Notes under the pieces: generated by a model | Databases searched by the model: none | Told to the model about the DNA's origin: nothing | The model's input: the letters and a program-made list of their open reading frames with translations, nothing else | Made by a program: the position numbers and the translations under genes | In this document: positions 1 to 6,420 of the stretch, piece by piece | Layout: the number at the start of each line of letters is the position of its first letter | Position numbering within the stretch: the first letter of the stretch is position 1 | Origin: Embleya sp040605455 | GTDB lineage: Bacteria; Actinomycetota; Actinomycetes; Streptomycetales; Streptomycetaceae | Reading direction: 5' to 3' | Length of the DNA: 11,993 nt | NCBI RefSeq assembly: GCF_040605455.1 | Contig: NZ_JBEXCV010000212.1 | Location: 1 to 11,993 of the forward strand

Positions 1-25
1 GTCCCGCCGCCTACTGCGGCGGGAC
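1..25. terminator. Perfect 10-bp hairpin, likely factor-independent terminator
   Basis: GTCCCGCCGC (1-10) pairs perfectly with GCGGCGGGAC (16-25) around the loop CTACT. The hairpin lies about 150 nt beyond the stop codon of the minus-strand cyclophilin, so it could end that transcript, or end a gene arriving from the left, or both. No T-run follows within the window, which is common for GC-rich actinomycete terminators. The element touches the window edge, so more of it may lie outside. Confidence 0.6.
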
Positions 26-176
26 CGGGCCCGTTCTCGTGCTGCCCGAGGGAGAGCTCGGACCCCTCGATCGGGCCGGCCGCCATAGGCACCCAAGGGC
101 CATACGACTTCCATGGGAAGGTGCGGACGAGCCCGACGTGGGTCGGGCCGCGTGCCGCTGGTGTGGCGTGGGTCGG

Positions 177-671
177 TCAGTCCTTGACGATGCCCGAGGC
201 GGCGACCACGATCTTGCCCTTGGTCGTACCGGAACGCGAACCCAGCGCCTCGATCCGGTCGACCAGCTCCTTGCCCTCGACGACCTCGCCGAAGACGACG
301 TGCTTGCCGTCGAGCCACGAGGTGACGGCGGTGGTGATGAAGAACTGGGAGCCGTTGGTGTTCGGGCCGGCATTCGCCATCGACAGCAGGTACGGACGGT
401 CGTGCTTGAGCGTGAAGTTCTCGTCGGCGAACTTCTCGCCGAAGATGCTCTTGCCACCCGTGCCGTTGCCGCGGGTGAAGTCGCCACCCTGGAGCATGAA
501 CTCCGGGATCACCCGGTGGAACGGCGAACCGGCGTAGCCGAAGCCGTGCTGGCCCGTCGCGAGTTCGCGGAAGTTCTGGGCGGTCTTCGGGACGACCTCG
601 TCGAAGAGGGAGAAGACGATGCGACCCTGAGGGGCATCGTCGATGCTGATGTCGAAGTAGACGTTGCTCAT
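177..671 (-). CDS. Cyclophilin-type peptidyl-prolyl cis-trans isomerase
   Basis: This is a 164-residue single-domain cyclophilin that catalyses cis-trans isomerisation of X-Pro bonds. It has no signal peptide, so it is probably a cytoplasmic folding helper. The active-site set of the family is intact. F51-H52-R53 carries the catalytic Arg. F58, M59 and Q61 follow in PEFMLQGGDF, then the NGSQFFI block with F111, W119, and H124 in LDGKHVVFG. These correspond to R55, F60, M61, Q63, F113, W121 and H126 of human cyclophilin A. The ATG at 671 is chosen because AGGA sits 8 nt upstream; the in-frame ATG at 680 has AGG directly against it, which is too close. The gene is monocistronic as far as visible, with 627 bp of gene-poor DNA upstream. 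The function is very secure; which of several actinomycete cyclophilin paralogues this is cannot be told. Confidence 0.96.
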   Translation of the reverse strand: MSNVYFDISIDDAPQGRIVFSLFDEVVPKTAQNFRELATGQHGFGYAGSPFHRVIPEFMLQGGDFTRGNGTGGKSIFGEKFADENFTLKHDRPYLLSMANAGPNTNGSQFFITTAVTSWLDGKHVVFGEVVEGKELVDRIEALGSRSGTTKGKIVVAASGIVKD

Positions 672-1298
672 GGCGCCCATCCTGCCCTATTCGCGCGGGC
701 CGACCCGTCCCGGGCTTCCCCACCCCACCCCGCCGGCACTCTCGACAGCCCGAATACCACCCCACTCACCGCCACGATCCGCCGAGTGCCCGTCAGCACA
801 CGCCCCGGCGTGTCGCCCGCACCGAACGGATCGGCTTCGGCATCGGCTTCGCTCCCCGATCCCGCCGCACCATCGTCTTCCGCACCCCCGTCAACCGCCA
901 TACCGGCAGCGTAGCGAGGACAGCGCCGCCGCGCGGATCTCAAGACCGACCCAACTGCCATGACATTCAACCGAGTTGCCCCCGTGTGCCACTGCGACCT
1001 GGCCGCCGGGATCGGTCGCGACATCCTGATCTCGCCAGGACGGCCCACTTGGAGCGGCGGCCCGCGACGAGGCGGGCATAGCGCTCCCATCCGCGCGCGG
1101 GCGGTCGGGGCGGAGCGGAGGGCGGGGTCGCCGCCCGGGTTGTCGACATGGTCTTTCCTCACGGATCGACTGGGTGGGTTACGGGTTGGGTGGGTTACGG
1201 CTGGGTGGGTTACCCGGCCGTACGGGCAGCAGAGCAGCACCGACCGACCGCCGGCCGCCCGTCGGGGCAGGGCGAGGCAGGAACGCGGTTCGGCGGTG
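672..1298. other. 627-bp intergenic stretch with no convincing gene
   Basis: This lies between the start of the cyclophilin gene and the 3' end of the SDR-like gene, both on the minus strand. Open frames exist but have mixed third-position composition and recognisable domains in none. The part next to 671 should hold the cyclophilin promoter, but I see no clear -35/-10 pair. The part near 1171-1215 holds a G-rich tandem repeat, listed separately. No strong terminator is seen directly after the SDR stop codon. Confidence 0.6.
1171..1215 (+). repeat. G-rich tandem repeat, three units, potential G-quadruplex
   Basis: The unit TGGGTGGGTTACGG occurs at 1171-1184 and 1187-1200. A third copy, TGGGTGGGTTAC, starts at 1202, so the spacing is 16 then 15 bp. 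The plus strand carries GGG runs at 1172, 1176, 1183, 1188, 1192, 1203 and 1207 with loops of 1-4 nt over the first five. This meets the usual G-quadruplex pattern of four GGG runs with short loops. It lies about 85 bp beyond the SDR stop and 500 bp upstream of the cyclophilin start. Its role is unknown. Confidence 0.7.
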
Positions 1299-1991
1299 TC
1301 AGTACGAGAGCGAGACGCGACGTCGGAAGAGGGCGTGGTCGTCGAGGTGGCCCAGGACGAAGTCGGCGAGGTCGGCGCGGGAGATCTGCGTCGGCCGATC
1401 CAGCGGGCGGTCCCCGTCGTGGGTGAATCGGTACGCGCCGGTATGCGGTCCGTTGGTGAGCATGGGGGCCCGCACGACGGTCCAGTCGACCCGGTCGTCG
1501 GCGGCGAGCTCGTCCTCCATGCGCCGCATGTCGGCGTAGGCGTGACGGTGCGGTGGTCTGATGATCAGGCGGGTGACCAGGCGTTGAGCCGCCGGCGTAC
1601 CGGCGCCCGAGTCCAGGGCGCCAAAGGAGAGACAGACCAGACGCCGCACGCCCGCGGCGGTCATCGAGCGGCACAGGTTGGCCGTGCCCCGCGAGTAGAT
1701 CGTGGTGCGCGCCCGCGTGGTGGCGCCCAGTGCGCTGAGCACGGCGGTGTGGCCGGGCAACACGACGTCGATCGTGGCCCGATCAAGGGCGTCACCGGCC
1801 ACGACGCGCAGTCGTTCGTGGCGCGTGGCTTCGATCTCGGCGGCCAGCGCGTGCAACGCGTCGGCGTCACGGGCGGCCAGGACGACCGCCGCTCCGGCAC
1901 TGGACAGGGCGCGGGCTGTGGCGGCGCCGATGCCGCGGCTCGCACCGGTCACGATCGCGACGCGGCCGTCGAGCGCTTGTTGGGTGGACAT
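1299..1991 (-). CDS. SDR-family NAD(P)-binding protein with a mixed classical/atypical architecture
   Basis: This is a 230-residue Rossmann-fold protein, probably a cytoplasmic NAD(P)(H)-binding oxidoreductase or sensor with unknown substrate. Residues 10-55 read as a classical short-chain dehydrogenase, with the dinucleotide motif TGASRGIG at 15-22 and the following helix and strand. From about residue 60 on it resembles the atypical NAD(P)H-binding/NmrA-like group: AVLSALG at 83-89, a VRRLVCLSFGA strand, YADMRRMEDEL at 152-162, DWTVVRAPMLT at 169-179, and QISRADLADFVL near the C-terminus. The classical NNAG motif and YxxxK pair are absent; the Tyr at 152 is followed by Arg at +4, not Lys. 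The ATG at 1991 has AGGAG 6 nt upstream. It is divergent from the TetR gene, with only 30 bp between start codons, so TetR control is likely. Confidence 0.85.
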   Translation of the reverse strand: MSTQQALDGRVAIVTGASRGIGAATARALSSAGAAVVLAARDADALHALAAEIEATRHERLRVVAGDALDRATIDVVLPGHTAVLSALGATTRARTTIYSRGTANLCRSMTAAGVRRLVCLSFGALDSGAGTPAAQRLVTRLIIRPPHRHAYADMRRMEDELAADDRVDWTVVRAPMLTNGPHTGAYRFTHDGDRPLDRPTQISRADLADFVLGHLDDHALFRRRVSLSY

Positions 1992-2021
1992 GGTGCACTC
2001 CTGTATCGAGGCTGAGCGAAT

Positions 2022-2564
2022 GTGTCGGGGGTGGCGGCCGCCCGCGCGCTGCTGGCGGCCCCGAAACCCACCCAGATCTCGGTGGACGCGATCGCCAAGG
2101 CGGCGGACGTGTCACGGCAGACGATCTACAACGCCTTCGGCTCCAAGTCCGGCCTCCTGGAAGCCCTGTTCGACTCGCTGGCCGCCCGGGCGGACATCGA
2201 CCTGCCCCAGGCGTTCGCCGCCGCCGATCCCGACACGGCGCTGCGCCGATTCACCGAGAGCTTCTGCCGCTTCTGGGCCTCGGATCCGGTCGTGATCCGC
2301 AGACTGCGCGGCATGGCGGTGTTGGACTCGGACCTGGACCGGTTGCTGCGCGAGCGGGACGACATGCGTCGCACCGCGCTGACCACGCTGCTGGGCGCCC
2401 ACGCGGAGGCGACCGCCGACGACACGATCGACGTCATATGGCAGCTCACCGGCTTCGAGACCTACGACGGCCTGGCCCGCCGCGATCCCACCCGGGAGCC
2501 GGCGGTGGTGACCCGCCTGGTGGCGACCACCGTCACGGCCGTGTACGCGGCAGCGGGCTCCTGA
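2022..2564 (+). CDS. TetR-family transcriptional regulator
   Basis: This is a 180-residue one-component repressor-type protein. The DNA-binding helix-turn-helix covers about residues 20-50, with the family signature AADVSRQTIYNAFGSKSGLL. The rest is helical ligand-binding/dimerisation domain without a recognised subfamily. The start is GTG at 2022, because the frame has a stop at 2013-2015 and only GTG 2022 and GTG 2031 remain; GAGG lies 10 nt upstream of 2022. Helix 1 is therefore short: only about 20 residues precede the HTH where many TetR proteins have 25-40. The gene is divergent from the SDR-like gene with a 30-bp gap, so the usual inference is autorepression plus control of that neighbour. 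I see no good dyad in the 30 bp, so the operator may extend into a coding start. Confidence 0.92.
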   Translation: MSGVAAARALLAAPKPTQISVDAIAKAADVSRQTIYNAFGSKSGLLEALFDSLAARADIDLPQAFAAADPDTALRRFTESFCRFWASDPVVIRRLRGMAVLDSDLDRLLRERDDMRRTALTTLLGAHAEATADDTIDVIWQLTGFETYDGLARRDPTREPAVVTRLVATTVTAVYAAAGS

Positions 2565-3041
2565 GGCGCAGGCCGAGACGACCCGGACGCGGCAGTGCCC
2601 GGGCCGGCGGGTCACCGGCGCCCGAGTCACCCGCGTTCGTCACGGGCGCCGGGTGATCGGCCCACCCGGGCACCGTTTGCCCGCTTCACCGAGCGCCCGC
2701 CGAGCAGCGGGCCCGTCGGCCATGTCGGTGCGGACGGATACATTCGCCGGTGCCGCCGGAGACTTGCCCCCCAACCAGGTCCGGCGGTACACCGAACGGT
2801 CCGCCGCCCCACGGGCGGCGGACCGTTCACGCCGAACCAGCCCGGGCGCCGCCTCCCGGGGAAGTCGCAGGCGGGGAAACCGACTTCGGGAGCGGGGCGC
2901 GCCCGGACACCGGGCGACGACGACTGCCGCGGATCAGGCCCCCGAGACCGCCCCATCCCGGCAAGGGCCGTACGCGCGGCTCACTGCGGGACGTCGCACG
3001 GTCGACCCGTCCCCGCCACCGCGGTCAGTTCGCCGACGCGG
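2565..3041. other. 477-bp convergent intergenic region with several hairpins, no gene seen
   Basis: This lies between the 3' ends of the TetR gene (plus) and the exporter gene (minus). Besides the main terminator at 2794-2828 it has two overlapping inverted repeats just after TetR. CCGGCGCCCG (2615-2624) pairs with CGGGCGCCGG (2643-2652) across an 18-nt loop. CCGGGTG (2649-2655) pairs with CACCCGG (2663-2669). A weaker 6-bp stem sits at 2695-2712. Frames through the region lack recognisable domains. Confidence 0.6.
2794..2828. terminator. 16-bp perfect-stem bidirectional terminator
   Basis: GAACGGTCCGCCGCCC (2794-2809) is exactly complementary to GGGCGGCGGACCGTTC (2813-2828), with a 3-nt loop CAC. 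It lies between convergent genes (TetR ending at 2564, exporter ending at 3042), the expected place for a shared terminator. No U-tract follows, as is usual for actinomycete stem-loop terminators. Confidence 0.8.
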
Positions 3042-3054
3042 TCAGTTCGCCGAC
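3021..3054. repeat. Perfect 17-bp tandem duplication across the exporter stop codon
   Basis: GCGGTCAGTTCGCCGAC occurs at 3021-3037 and again immediately at 3038-3054. Each copy contains TCA, the complement of a TGA stop. The stop used by the exporter (3042-3044) lies in the second copy. The copy at 3025-3027 supplies an equivalent stop in a different frame. Confidence 0.9.
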
Positions 3055-4511
3055 GCGGCCGGTTCCGCATCGGCTGCCCTCGCCGGCGGTACGGCTGCCG
3101 GGTCGGATGTACCGCGCGGGCGCAGTCCGAAGCGAATCAGCAACACCGCGATGAGCGTCACCACCACGTCCACGCCCAACGCGAGGTGGATGCCGGTGAG
3201 TTCCGCGCCCTGGGTCGCGGCGACCGAGCTCAGGATCGGGATGCCGATCGTGATGGCCACCTGCTGGGTCATCGAGGTCAGGCCCGTGGCCAGGCCCTGT
3301 TCGTCGTCGGCCAGACCCGACGTCCCGGTCACCGTGTACGCGACGATGGCGCTCACGTGTCCGAAGAATCCGACGAACAGCGCGGGGATCAGCACCAAAA
3401 GCGCCAGTCGGTCGGCGCCGAGGAACACCAGCGGAAGGGTCGCCAGGCCCTGCACGGACAAGCCCACGGTCAGGACCGTACGACTGCCGAGGCGACCGAT
3501 GGCCCGGCCGGCGACCACACCGGCGGCCACCGCGGCCAGGCCCGGTATGCCGAAGATCAGGCCGGTGGTCAGCGGCGAGAGACCCAGGGTGCGCTGGAGG
3601 TAGAGGGTCGTCAGGAAGATCATCGCCGTCTCCATGGTGAAGACCACGAGACCCGCGAAGTTGCCCCACTTCACAGTGGGCCGGTTCAGAATCCGCACCG
3701 GTGCCAGCGGCGCGGGCGAGCGCAGTTCGATCAGCCCGAACGCGGCCAACAGGAGCACGCCGACCACGGCCGCGACGAGGTCCTTCTCGATGATCGCGTA
3801 GATCCCGGCCAGCAGGCCGCCGGTCACCGTCACCGCGCCGGGCAGGTCCAGCCGCACCCGGTCGGGCAGGCTGCTCTCGGCGATCAGGGACGGCGTGGCC
3901 GGCAGGATGACCAGGGCGACCGGCACGTTGACGAAGAACGCGGCCCGCCAGCTCAACAGGCTGACGAGGGTGCCGCCGACCAGAGCGCCGACGGTGAAAC
4001 CGGCGGAGAGCAGTGCGCCATTGAGGCCCAACACCCGGTCGCGCAACGTGCCTTCGGCGAACGTGCTCGTGAGCAGCGACATGGCCGCGGGCGTAGCCAT
4101 CGCGGTGGCGACGCCCTGAAGCACGCGGGCGCTCAGGAGCGTCTCCGCATTGCTCGCGAAGCCGCCGAGCAACGACGCCGCGGTCAGCAGGGCCACTCCG
4201 GACATGAACAGTCGGCGTCGGCCGAACAGGTCCGCCATCCGACCGAACAGCAGGGTGAGACCGGCTGCGGGCAACGCGTACGCCGAGGTGATCCACGGGA
4301 GTTCACTCGATCCCAGCCCTACGCCGGCACCGACCTGCGGGAGCGCGACGTTGAGGATCGAGAAGTCGACGGACAGCATGAAGCCGGTACCGAGCAGGAC
4401 CGCCAACACCCACCGCTGTCTGCCCTCGATCGTTGCCGGCGGCGCCGGTGATCCGGCACTGCCGGCACGATCCTCGTCGATTCCCGTGCGCTCGATCCGG
4501 CCGTCGCTCAT
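3042..4511 (-). CDS. DHA2-type 14-helix MFS drug exporter (EmrB/QacA family)
   Basis: This is a 489-residue inner-membrane proton-coupled exporter of the DHA2 group. About 14 hydrophobic helices can be counted, from WVLAVLLGTGFML (residue 34) to VVVTLIAVLLIRFGL near the C-terminus. Family marks are FMLSVDFSILNVALP (44-58) in helix 1 (canonical D-x-x-I-x-N-V-A-L-P), motif A GRMADLFGRR (90-99) between helices 2 and 3, and the antiporter motif C region GFTVGALVGG (171-180) in helix 5. WRAAFFVNVPVAL opens helix 6. The start ATG at 4511 has GAGGGG 6 nt upstream; the frame stays open to 4616 but the extra residues are not typical. The promoter region carries two operator-like dyads, so a repressor probably controls it. 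The substrate cannot be told. Export of a product of the nearby isonitrile genes is possible but rests only on closeness. Confidence 0.93.
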   Translation of the reverse strand: MSDGRIERTGIDEDRAGSAGSPAPPATIEGRQRWVLAVLLGTGFMLSVDFSILNVALPQVGAGVGLGSSELPWITSAYALPAAGLTLLFGRMADLFGRRRLFMSGVALLTAASLLGGFASNAETLLSARVLQGVATAMATPAAMSLLTSTFAEGTLRDRVLGLNGALLSAGFTVGALVGGTLVSLLSWRAAFFVNVPVALVILPATPSLIAESSLPDRVRLDLPGAVTVTGGLLAGIYAIIEKDLVAAVVGVLLLAAFGLIELRSPAPLAPVRILNRPTVKWGNFAGLVVFTMETAMIFLTTLYLQRTLGLSPLTTGLIFGIPGLAAVAAGVVAGRAIGRLGSRTVLTVGLSVQGLATLPLVFLGADRLALLVLIPALFVGFFGHVSAIVAYTVTGTSGLADDEQGLATGLTSMTQQVAITIGIPILSSVAATQGAELTGIHLALGVDVVVTLIAVLLIRFGLRPRGTSDPAAVPPARAADAEPAASAN

Positions 4512-4542
4512 GGGACACCCCTCTGTCGCCGTAGGCACTAAA

Positions 4543-4560
4543 TGCAACCTCAGAGTTGCA
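4543..4560. promoter_or_regulatory. Operator-like dyad TGCAAC-N6-GTTGCA (proximal copy)
   Basis: TGCAAC (4543-4548) and GTTGCA (4555-4560) form a perfect 6-6-6 inverted repeat ending 32 nt upstream of the exporter ATG. The size and symmetry fit a TetR- or MarR-type repressor site. The regulator is not identified. Confidence 0.6.
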
Positions 4561-4575
4561 CGTTGGTGCGCCAGA

Positions 4576-4593
4576 CGCAACCGATGGATTGCA
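4576..4593. promoter_or_regulatory. Operator-like dyad CGCAAC-N6-ATTGCA (distal copy)
   Basis: CGCAAC (4576-4581) and ATTGCA (4588-4593) match the proximal dyad with one substitution per arm and the same 6-nt spacer. The two dyad centres are 33 bp apart, close to three helical turns, so both would face the same side of the DNA. Confidence 0.5.
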
Positions 4594-4719
4594 CATTGAG
4601 CGTGGTCGGGGTGCACGAACCGGGCCCGCGAGCTGTTCGCCCGAGGTGCCCGCGATCGAATCTCGGTCCACGGTCGCGGTGACGGCGTTGCCGGATACCG
4701 CGTGCGTGTGGGATCACCA

Positions 4720-5085
4720 TCGGTGCGGGCCGGATCCGTGGGTCAGCCGTCGGGCGATCTACGGTGCGGTCAGCGCGATGAACGCGACCGGACCGGCCGC
4801 GGTGACCGCGCCGGCGGACAGCACGATGGCCGGTACGACGGCGAGGGTGCGGGCCCGGCCGGGGTTGCCGCCGAGGGCGCGCGCCGTCTCGTCGCACAGT
4901 TGGCCCGGGACCAGGCGGCCGGCCGGCTGATTGCGGGTGGCTGCCTGGAACAGCGCGCCGGACAACCCGAAGGCCGCGCCCGCGCCCGGACACACCACCA
5001 ACCGCGGCCCGCACAGCCGGTTGAGCACGAATTTCTCCTTGCCCTCCACGCCGCCGAACACCGCCGGCAGCAGGTCGCCCGGCTG
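4720..5085 (-). pseudogene. Decayed FecCD-type iron-siderophore ABC transporter permease
   Basis: Two separated pieces of a FecCD/FepG-type membrane permease are joined here. The first part reads PGDLLPAVFGG, then FVLNRLCGPRLVV and GLSGALFQAATRN, matching the family region around helix 2 and its GLSGALxQxxTRNPL block. After a junction near 4900-4920 it continues with ETARALGGNPGRAR and GPVAFIALTAP, which belong to the C-terminal third of the family. Roughly 170 residues are missing between them. A TAG stop (4759-4761) stands where the family has CAG (Gln of APQIARRL). The next codons still read IARRLTHGSGP before a second stop at 4714-4716. There is no N-terminal start region, and the two Cys residues look like decay from the usual Arg and Gly. 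About 110 of some 340 residues remain. No partner permease, binding protein or ATPase is nearby, so this is a relic of a lost siderophore-uptake operon. Confidence 0.82.
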
Positions 5086-5158
5086 CGCACATCGCGCGTG
5101 ACCATGGTCGAGGTCCCGGTCGGCAGCCCTTCGTGGCCGGGTCCCCCGACGGTGTCAT

Positions 5159-5174
5159 CCGGCGGATCCGCCGG
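5159..5174. terminator. 16-bp perfect palindrome downstream of the isocyanide synthase
   Basis: CCGGCGGATCCGCCGG is fully self-complementary and can fold as a 6-bp stem with a GATC loop. It lies about 60 nt after the synthase stop on the minus strand. A second small hairpin, CCGAG-CGA-CTCGG (5211-5223), lies closer to the stop. Either may end the P450-synthase transcript; a protein-binding role for the palindrome is the alternative. Confidence 0.4.
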
Positions 5175-5233
5175 TGTCTCGGCGCCGACCGCCCGGGCCC
5201 CTACCCGGCTCCGAGCGACTCGGCGGTACGGCC

Positions 5234-6238
5234 CTACGGGCGGCCGCCCGACTCCTGGCGGTAGTGGCTGGGGCGTCCGTCGCGGTGGACCAGCACACCC
5301 AGGCGGGCCGCGTCGGCACGGTGGAGCAGATGCGGGCGGCCGTCCGCACGATGCAGCACGGTGGTGTGCCACGGGGTGGCCCACACGTCGGGGGCGTCCA
5401 GGAGTCGGATGCCGAACTTCTCTGCGCCGCGTCGTTGCGGGTGGATGGACAGACGCAGCGCGTCCGGGTGGTGCTCGGCGATCAGGTCGCTCCAGGCGCG
5501 GCTGCGCTGGATGACGCCGTACGCGCGGGTGCGGCAGTCGCGTTGCAGCGCGGAGCGGGTGCCGGGGAAGTCGACCGCGTCCTCGAAGAGGAACCGGGTG
5601 ATCCCCCGGTACAGGCGCAGCGTGTCCTCGTCGGCGCGCATCTGGGCCCGCAGTCGCGCGACGCTGGGCGCGTGCCGCGCGTGCAGCCAGGCGCGTTTGC
5701 CCTCGTGAGTGTCCTCGCCGCCGACGCCGCGCGGTTCGTCCCGGACGTCGCGCAGGTCGAAGACGCCCAGGTGCCGCAGGTCGTCCCGGACGACGATCGC
5801 ACGCAGTTCGTCGGTGTAGGCGTCGATGTGCGAGTCCGGGACGTGGACGAGGTCGGCGAAGACGTGGCCGTCCGAGCAGATCAGCATGCGTGCGCCGGGT
5901 GGGTGAATGCGGGCGATGGAGGCGCACAGTCGGTCCAGGAAGGCCAGGCTCAGGCGTTCGCCCTCGTCGGGGAGCCGGCCGAGGACCTTGTTCGGATTGG
6001 GTGACTTGCAGGGAAAGGCCGGGAGGGTGAACACGACGGGTTCGTCGCGGTCTACGAAGTGGGCGAGGCGGTCGAGTTGGCGGGGGAAGTCGGTGATCGA
6101 TTCGAGGCCGGAGTCGGCGGCGCCGCCGGTGTCGCGGTCCGGCTCCGCGGCGCGGCGGTGCGGCAGCAGGAGGTTCAGGATCGCGGCACAGGTCGCGGAT
6201 GTGCGCGCGGGGTCGCGGCGGTGGGCGGCTGCGTGCAT
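5234..6238 (-). CDS. Isocyanide (isonitrile) synthase, PvcA/IsnA/DIT1 family
   Basis: This 334-residue protein belongs to the pyoverdine/dityrosine biosynthesis (PvcA/DIT1) family. Characterised bacterial members turn the amino group of L-Tyr or L-Trp into an isonitrile, using ribulose 5-phosphate as the one-carbon source. Family blocks in order are FPCKSPNPNKVLGRLPD (75-91), CSDGHVFADLVHVPD (121-135), YRGITRFLFED (210-220), LRLSIHPQ (261-268), EKFGIRLL (273-280) and WATPWHT (286-292). The length fits the family (about 320-330). It has no signal or membrane segment and is presumably cytosolic. The start at ATG 6238 has GGAG about 10 nt upstream; the frame is open further upstream but that stretch is low-complexity Pro/Arg. 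It lies 182 bp downstream of a co-directional P450, and no PvcB/IsnB oxygenase is visible. The family call is firm; the amino-acid substrate is not determined. Confidence 0.93.
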   Translation of the reverse strand: MHAAAHRRDPARTSATCAAILNLLLPHRRAAEPDRDTGGAADSGLESITDFPRQLDRLAHFVDRDEPVVFTLPAFPCKSPNPNKVLGRLPDEGERLSLAFLDRLCASIARIHPPGARMLICSDGHVFADLVHVPDSHIDAYTDELRAIVVRDDLRHLGVFDLRDVRDEPRGVGGEDTHEGKRAWLHARHAPSVARLRAQMRADEDTLRLYRGITRFLFEDAVDFPGTRSALQRDCRTRAYGVIQRSRAWSDLIAEHHPDALRLSIHPQRRGAEKFGIRLLDAPDVWATPWHTTVLHRADGRPHLLHRADAARLGVLVHRDGRPSHYRQESGGRP

Positions 6239-6290
6239 GGGTCGGCTTCTCCACGGGGGCAGGGCCGCAGGGCGCCTCGGCGCGGGCGGC

Positions 6291-6348
6291 GGGCGATGTG
6301 GGCGGCGCGGGAGGGTCGAGGGCGATGTGGGTGGCGCGGGAGGGTCGA
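6291..6348. repeat. Tandem 29-bp repeat between P450 and isocyanide synthase
   Basis: Two adjacent 29-bp units (6291-6319 and 6320-6348) differ at one base (C6303 versus T6332). Each runs from GGGCGATGTG to GAGGGTCGA. They occupy the gap between the P450 stop and the synthase start, so they would lie in the leader between the two genes on a shared mRNA. Confidence 0.85.
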
Positions 6349-6410
6349 TCCGGGCGGCGCGTGCCGTGGTGTGGACGCGGGTGGGTCGACTCGGGCGGCG
6401 CGTGGCGTGG
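6342..6410. repeat. Direct repeat of 28 bp with 41-bp period
   Basis: The segment 6342-6369 recurs at 6383-6410 with 25 of 28 bases identical, sharing GGGTCGA followed by CGGGCGGCGCGTG. It overlaps the end of the 29-bp tandem repeat, so most of the 182-bp gap between the two genes is made of diverged repeats. Confidence 0.7.
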
Positions 6411-6420
6411 CGCGGTGTGC

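Noticed and set aside
668..901. 77-codon minus-strand frame whose TGA overlaps the cyclophilin ATG in an ATGA arrangement
   Set aside because: The overlap looks tempting, but third-position G/C is only about 70 percent, the peptide has no recognisable domain and its composition matches random GC-rich DNA. The cyclophilin promoter is also expected here.
2595..4451. 618-codon plus-strand open frame opposite the exporter
   Set aside because: It is antisense to a clear 14-helix exporter, and its translation is Gln/Arg/Asp-rich low-complexity text typical of the reverse of GC-rich membrane-protein codons.
6291..6410. CRISPR-like array in the P450-synthase gap
   Set aside because: The units are directly adjacent or overlapping with no unique spacers, and only two copies of each exist.
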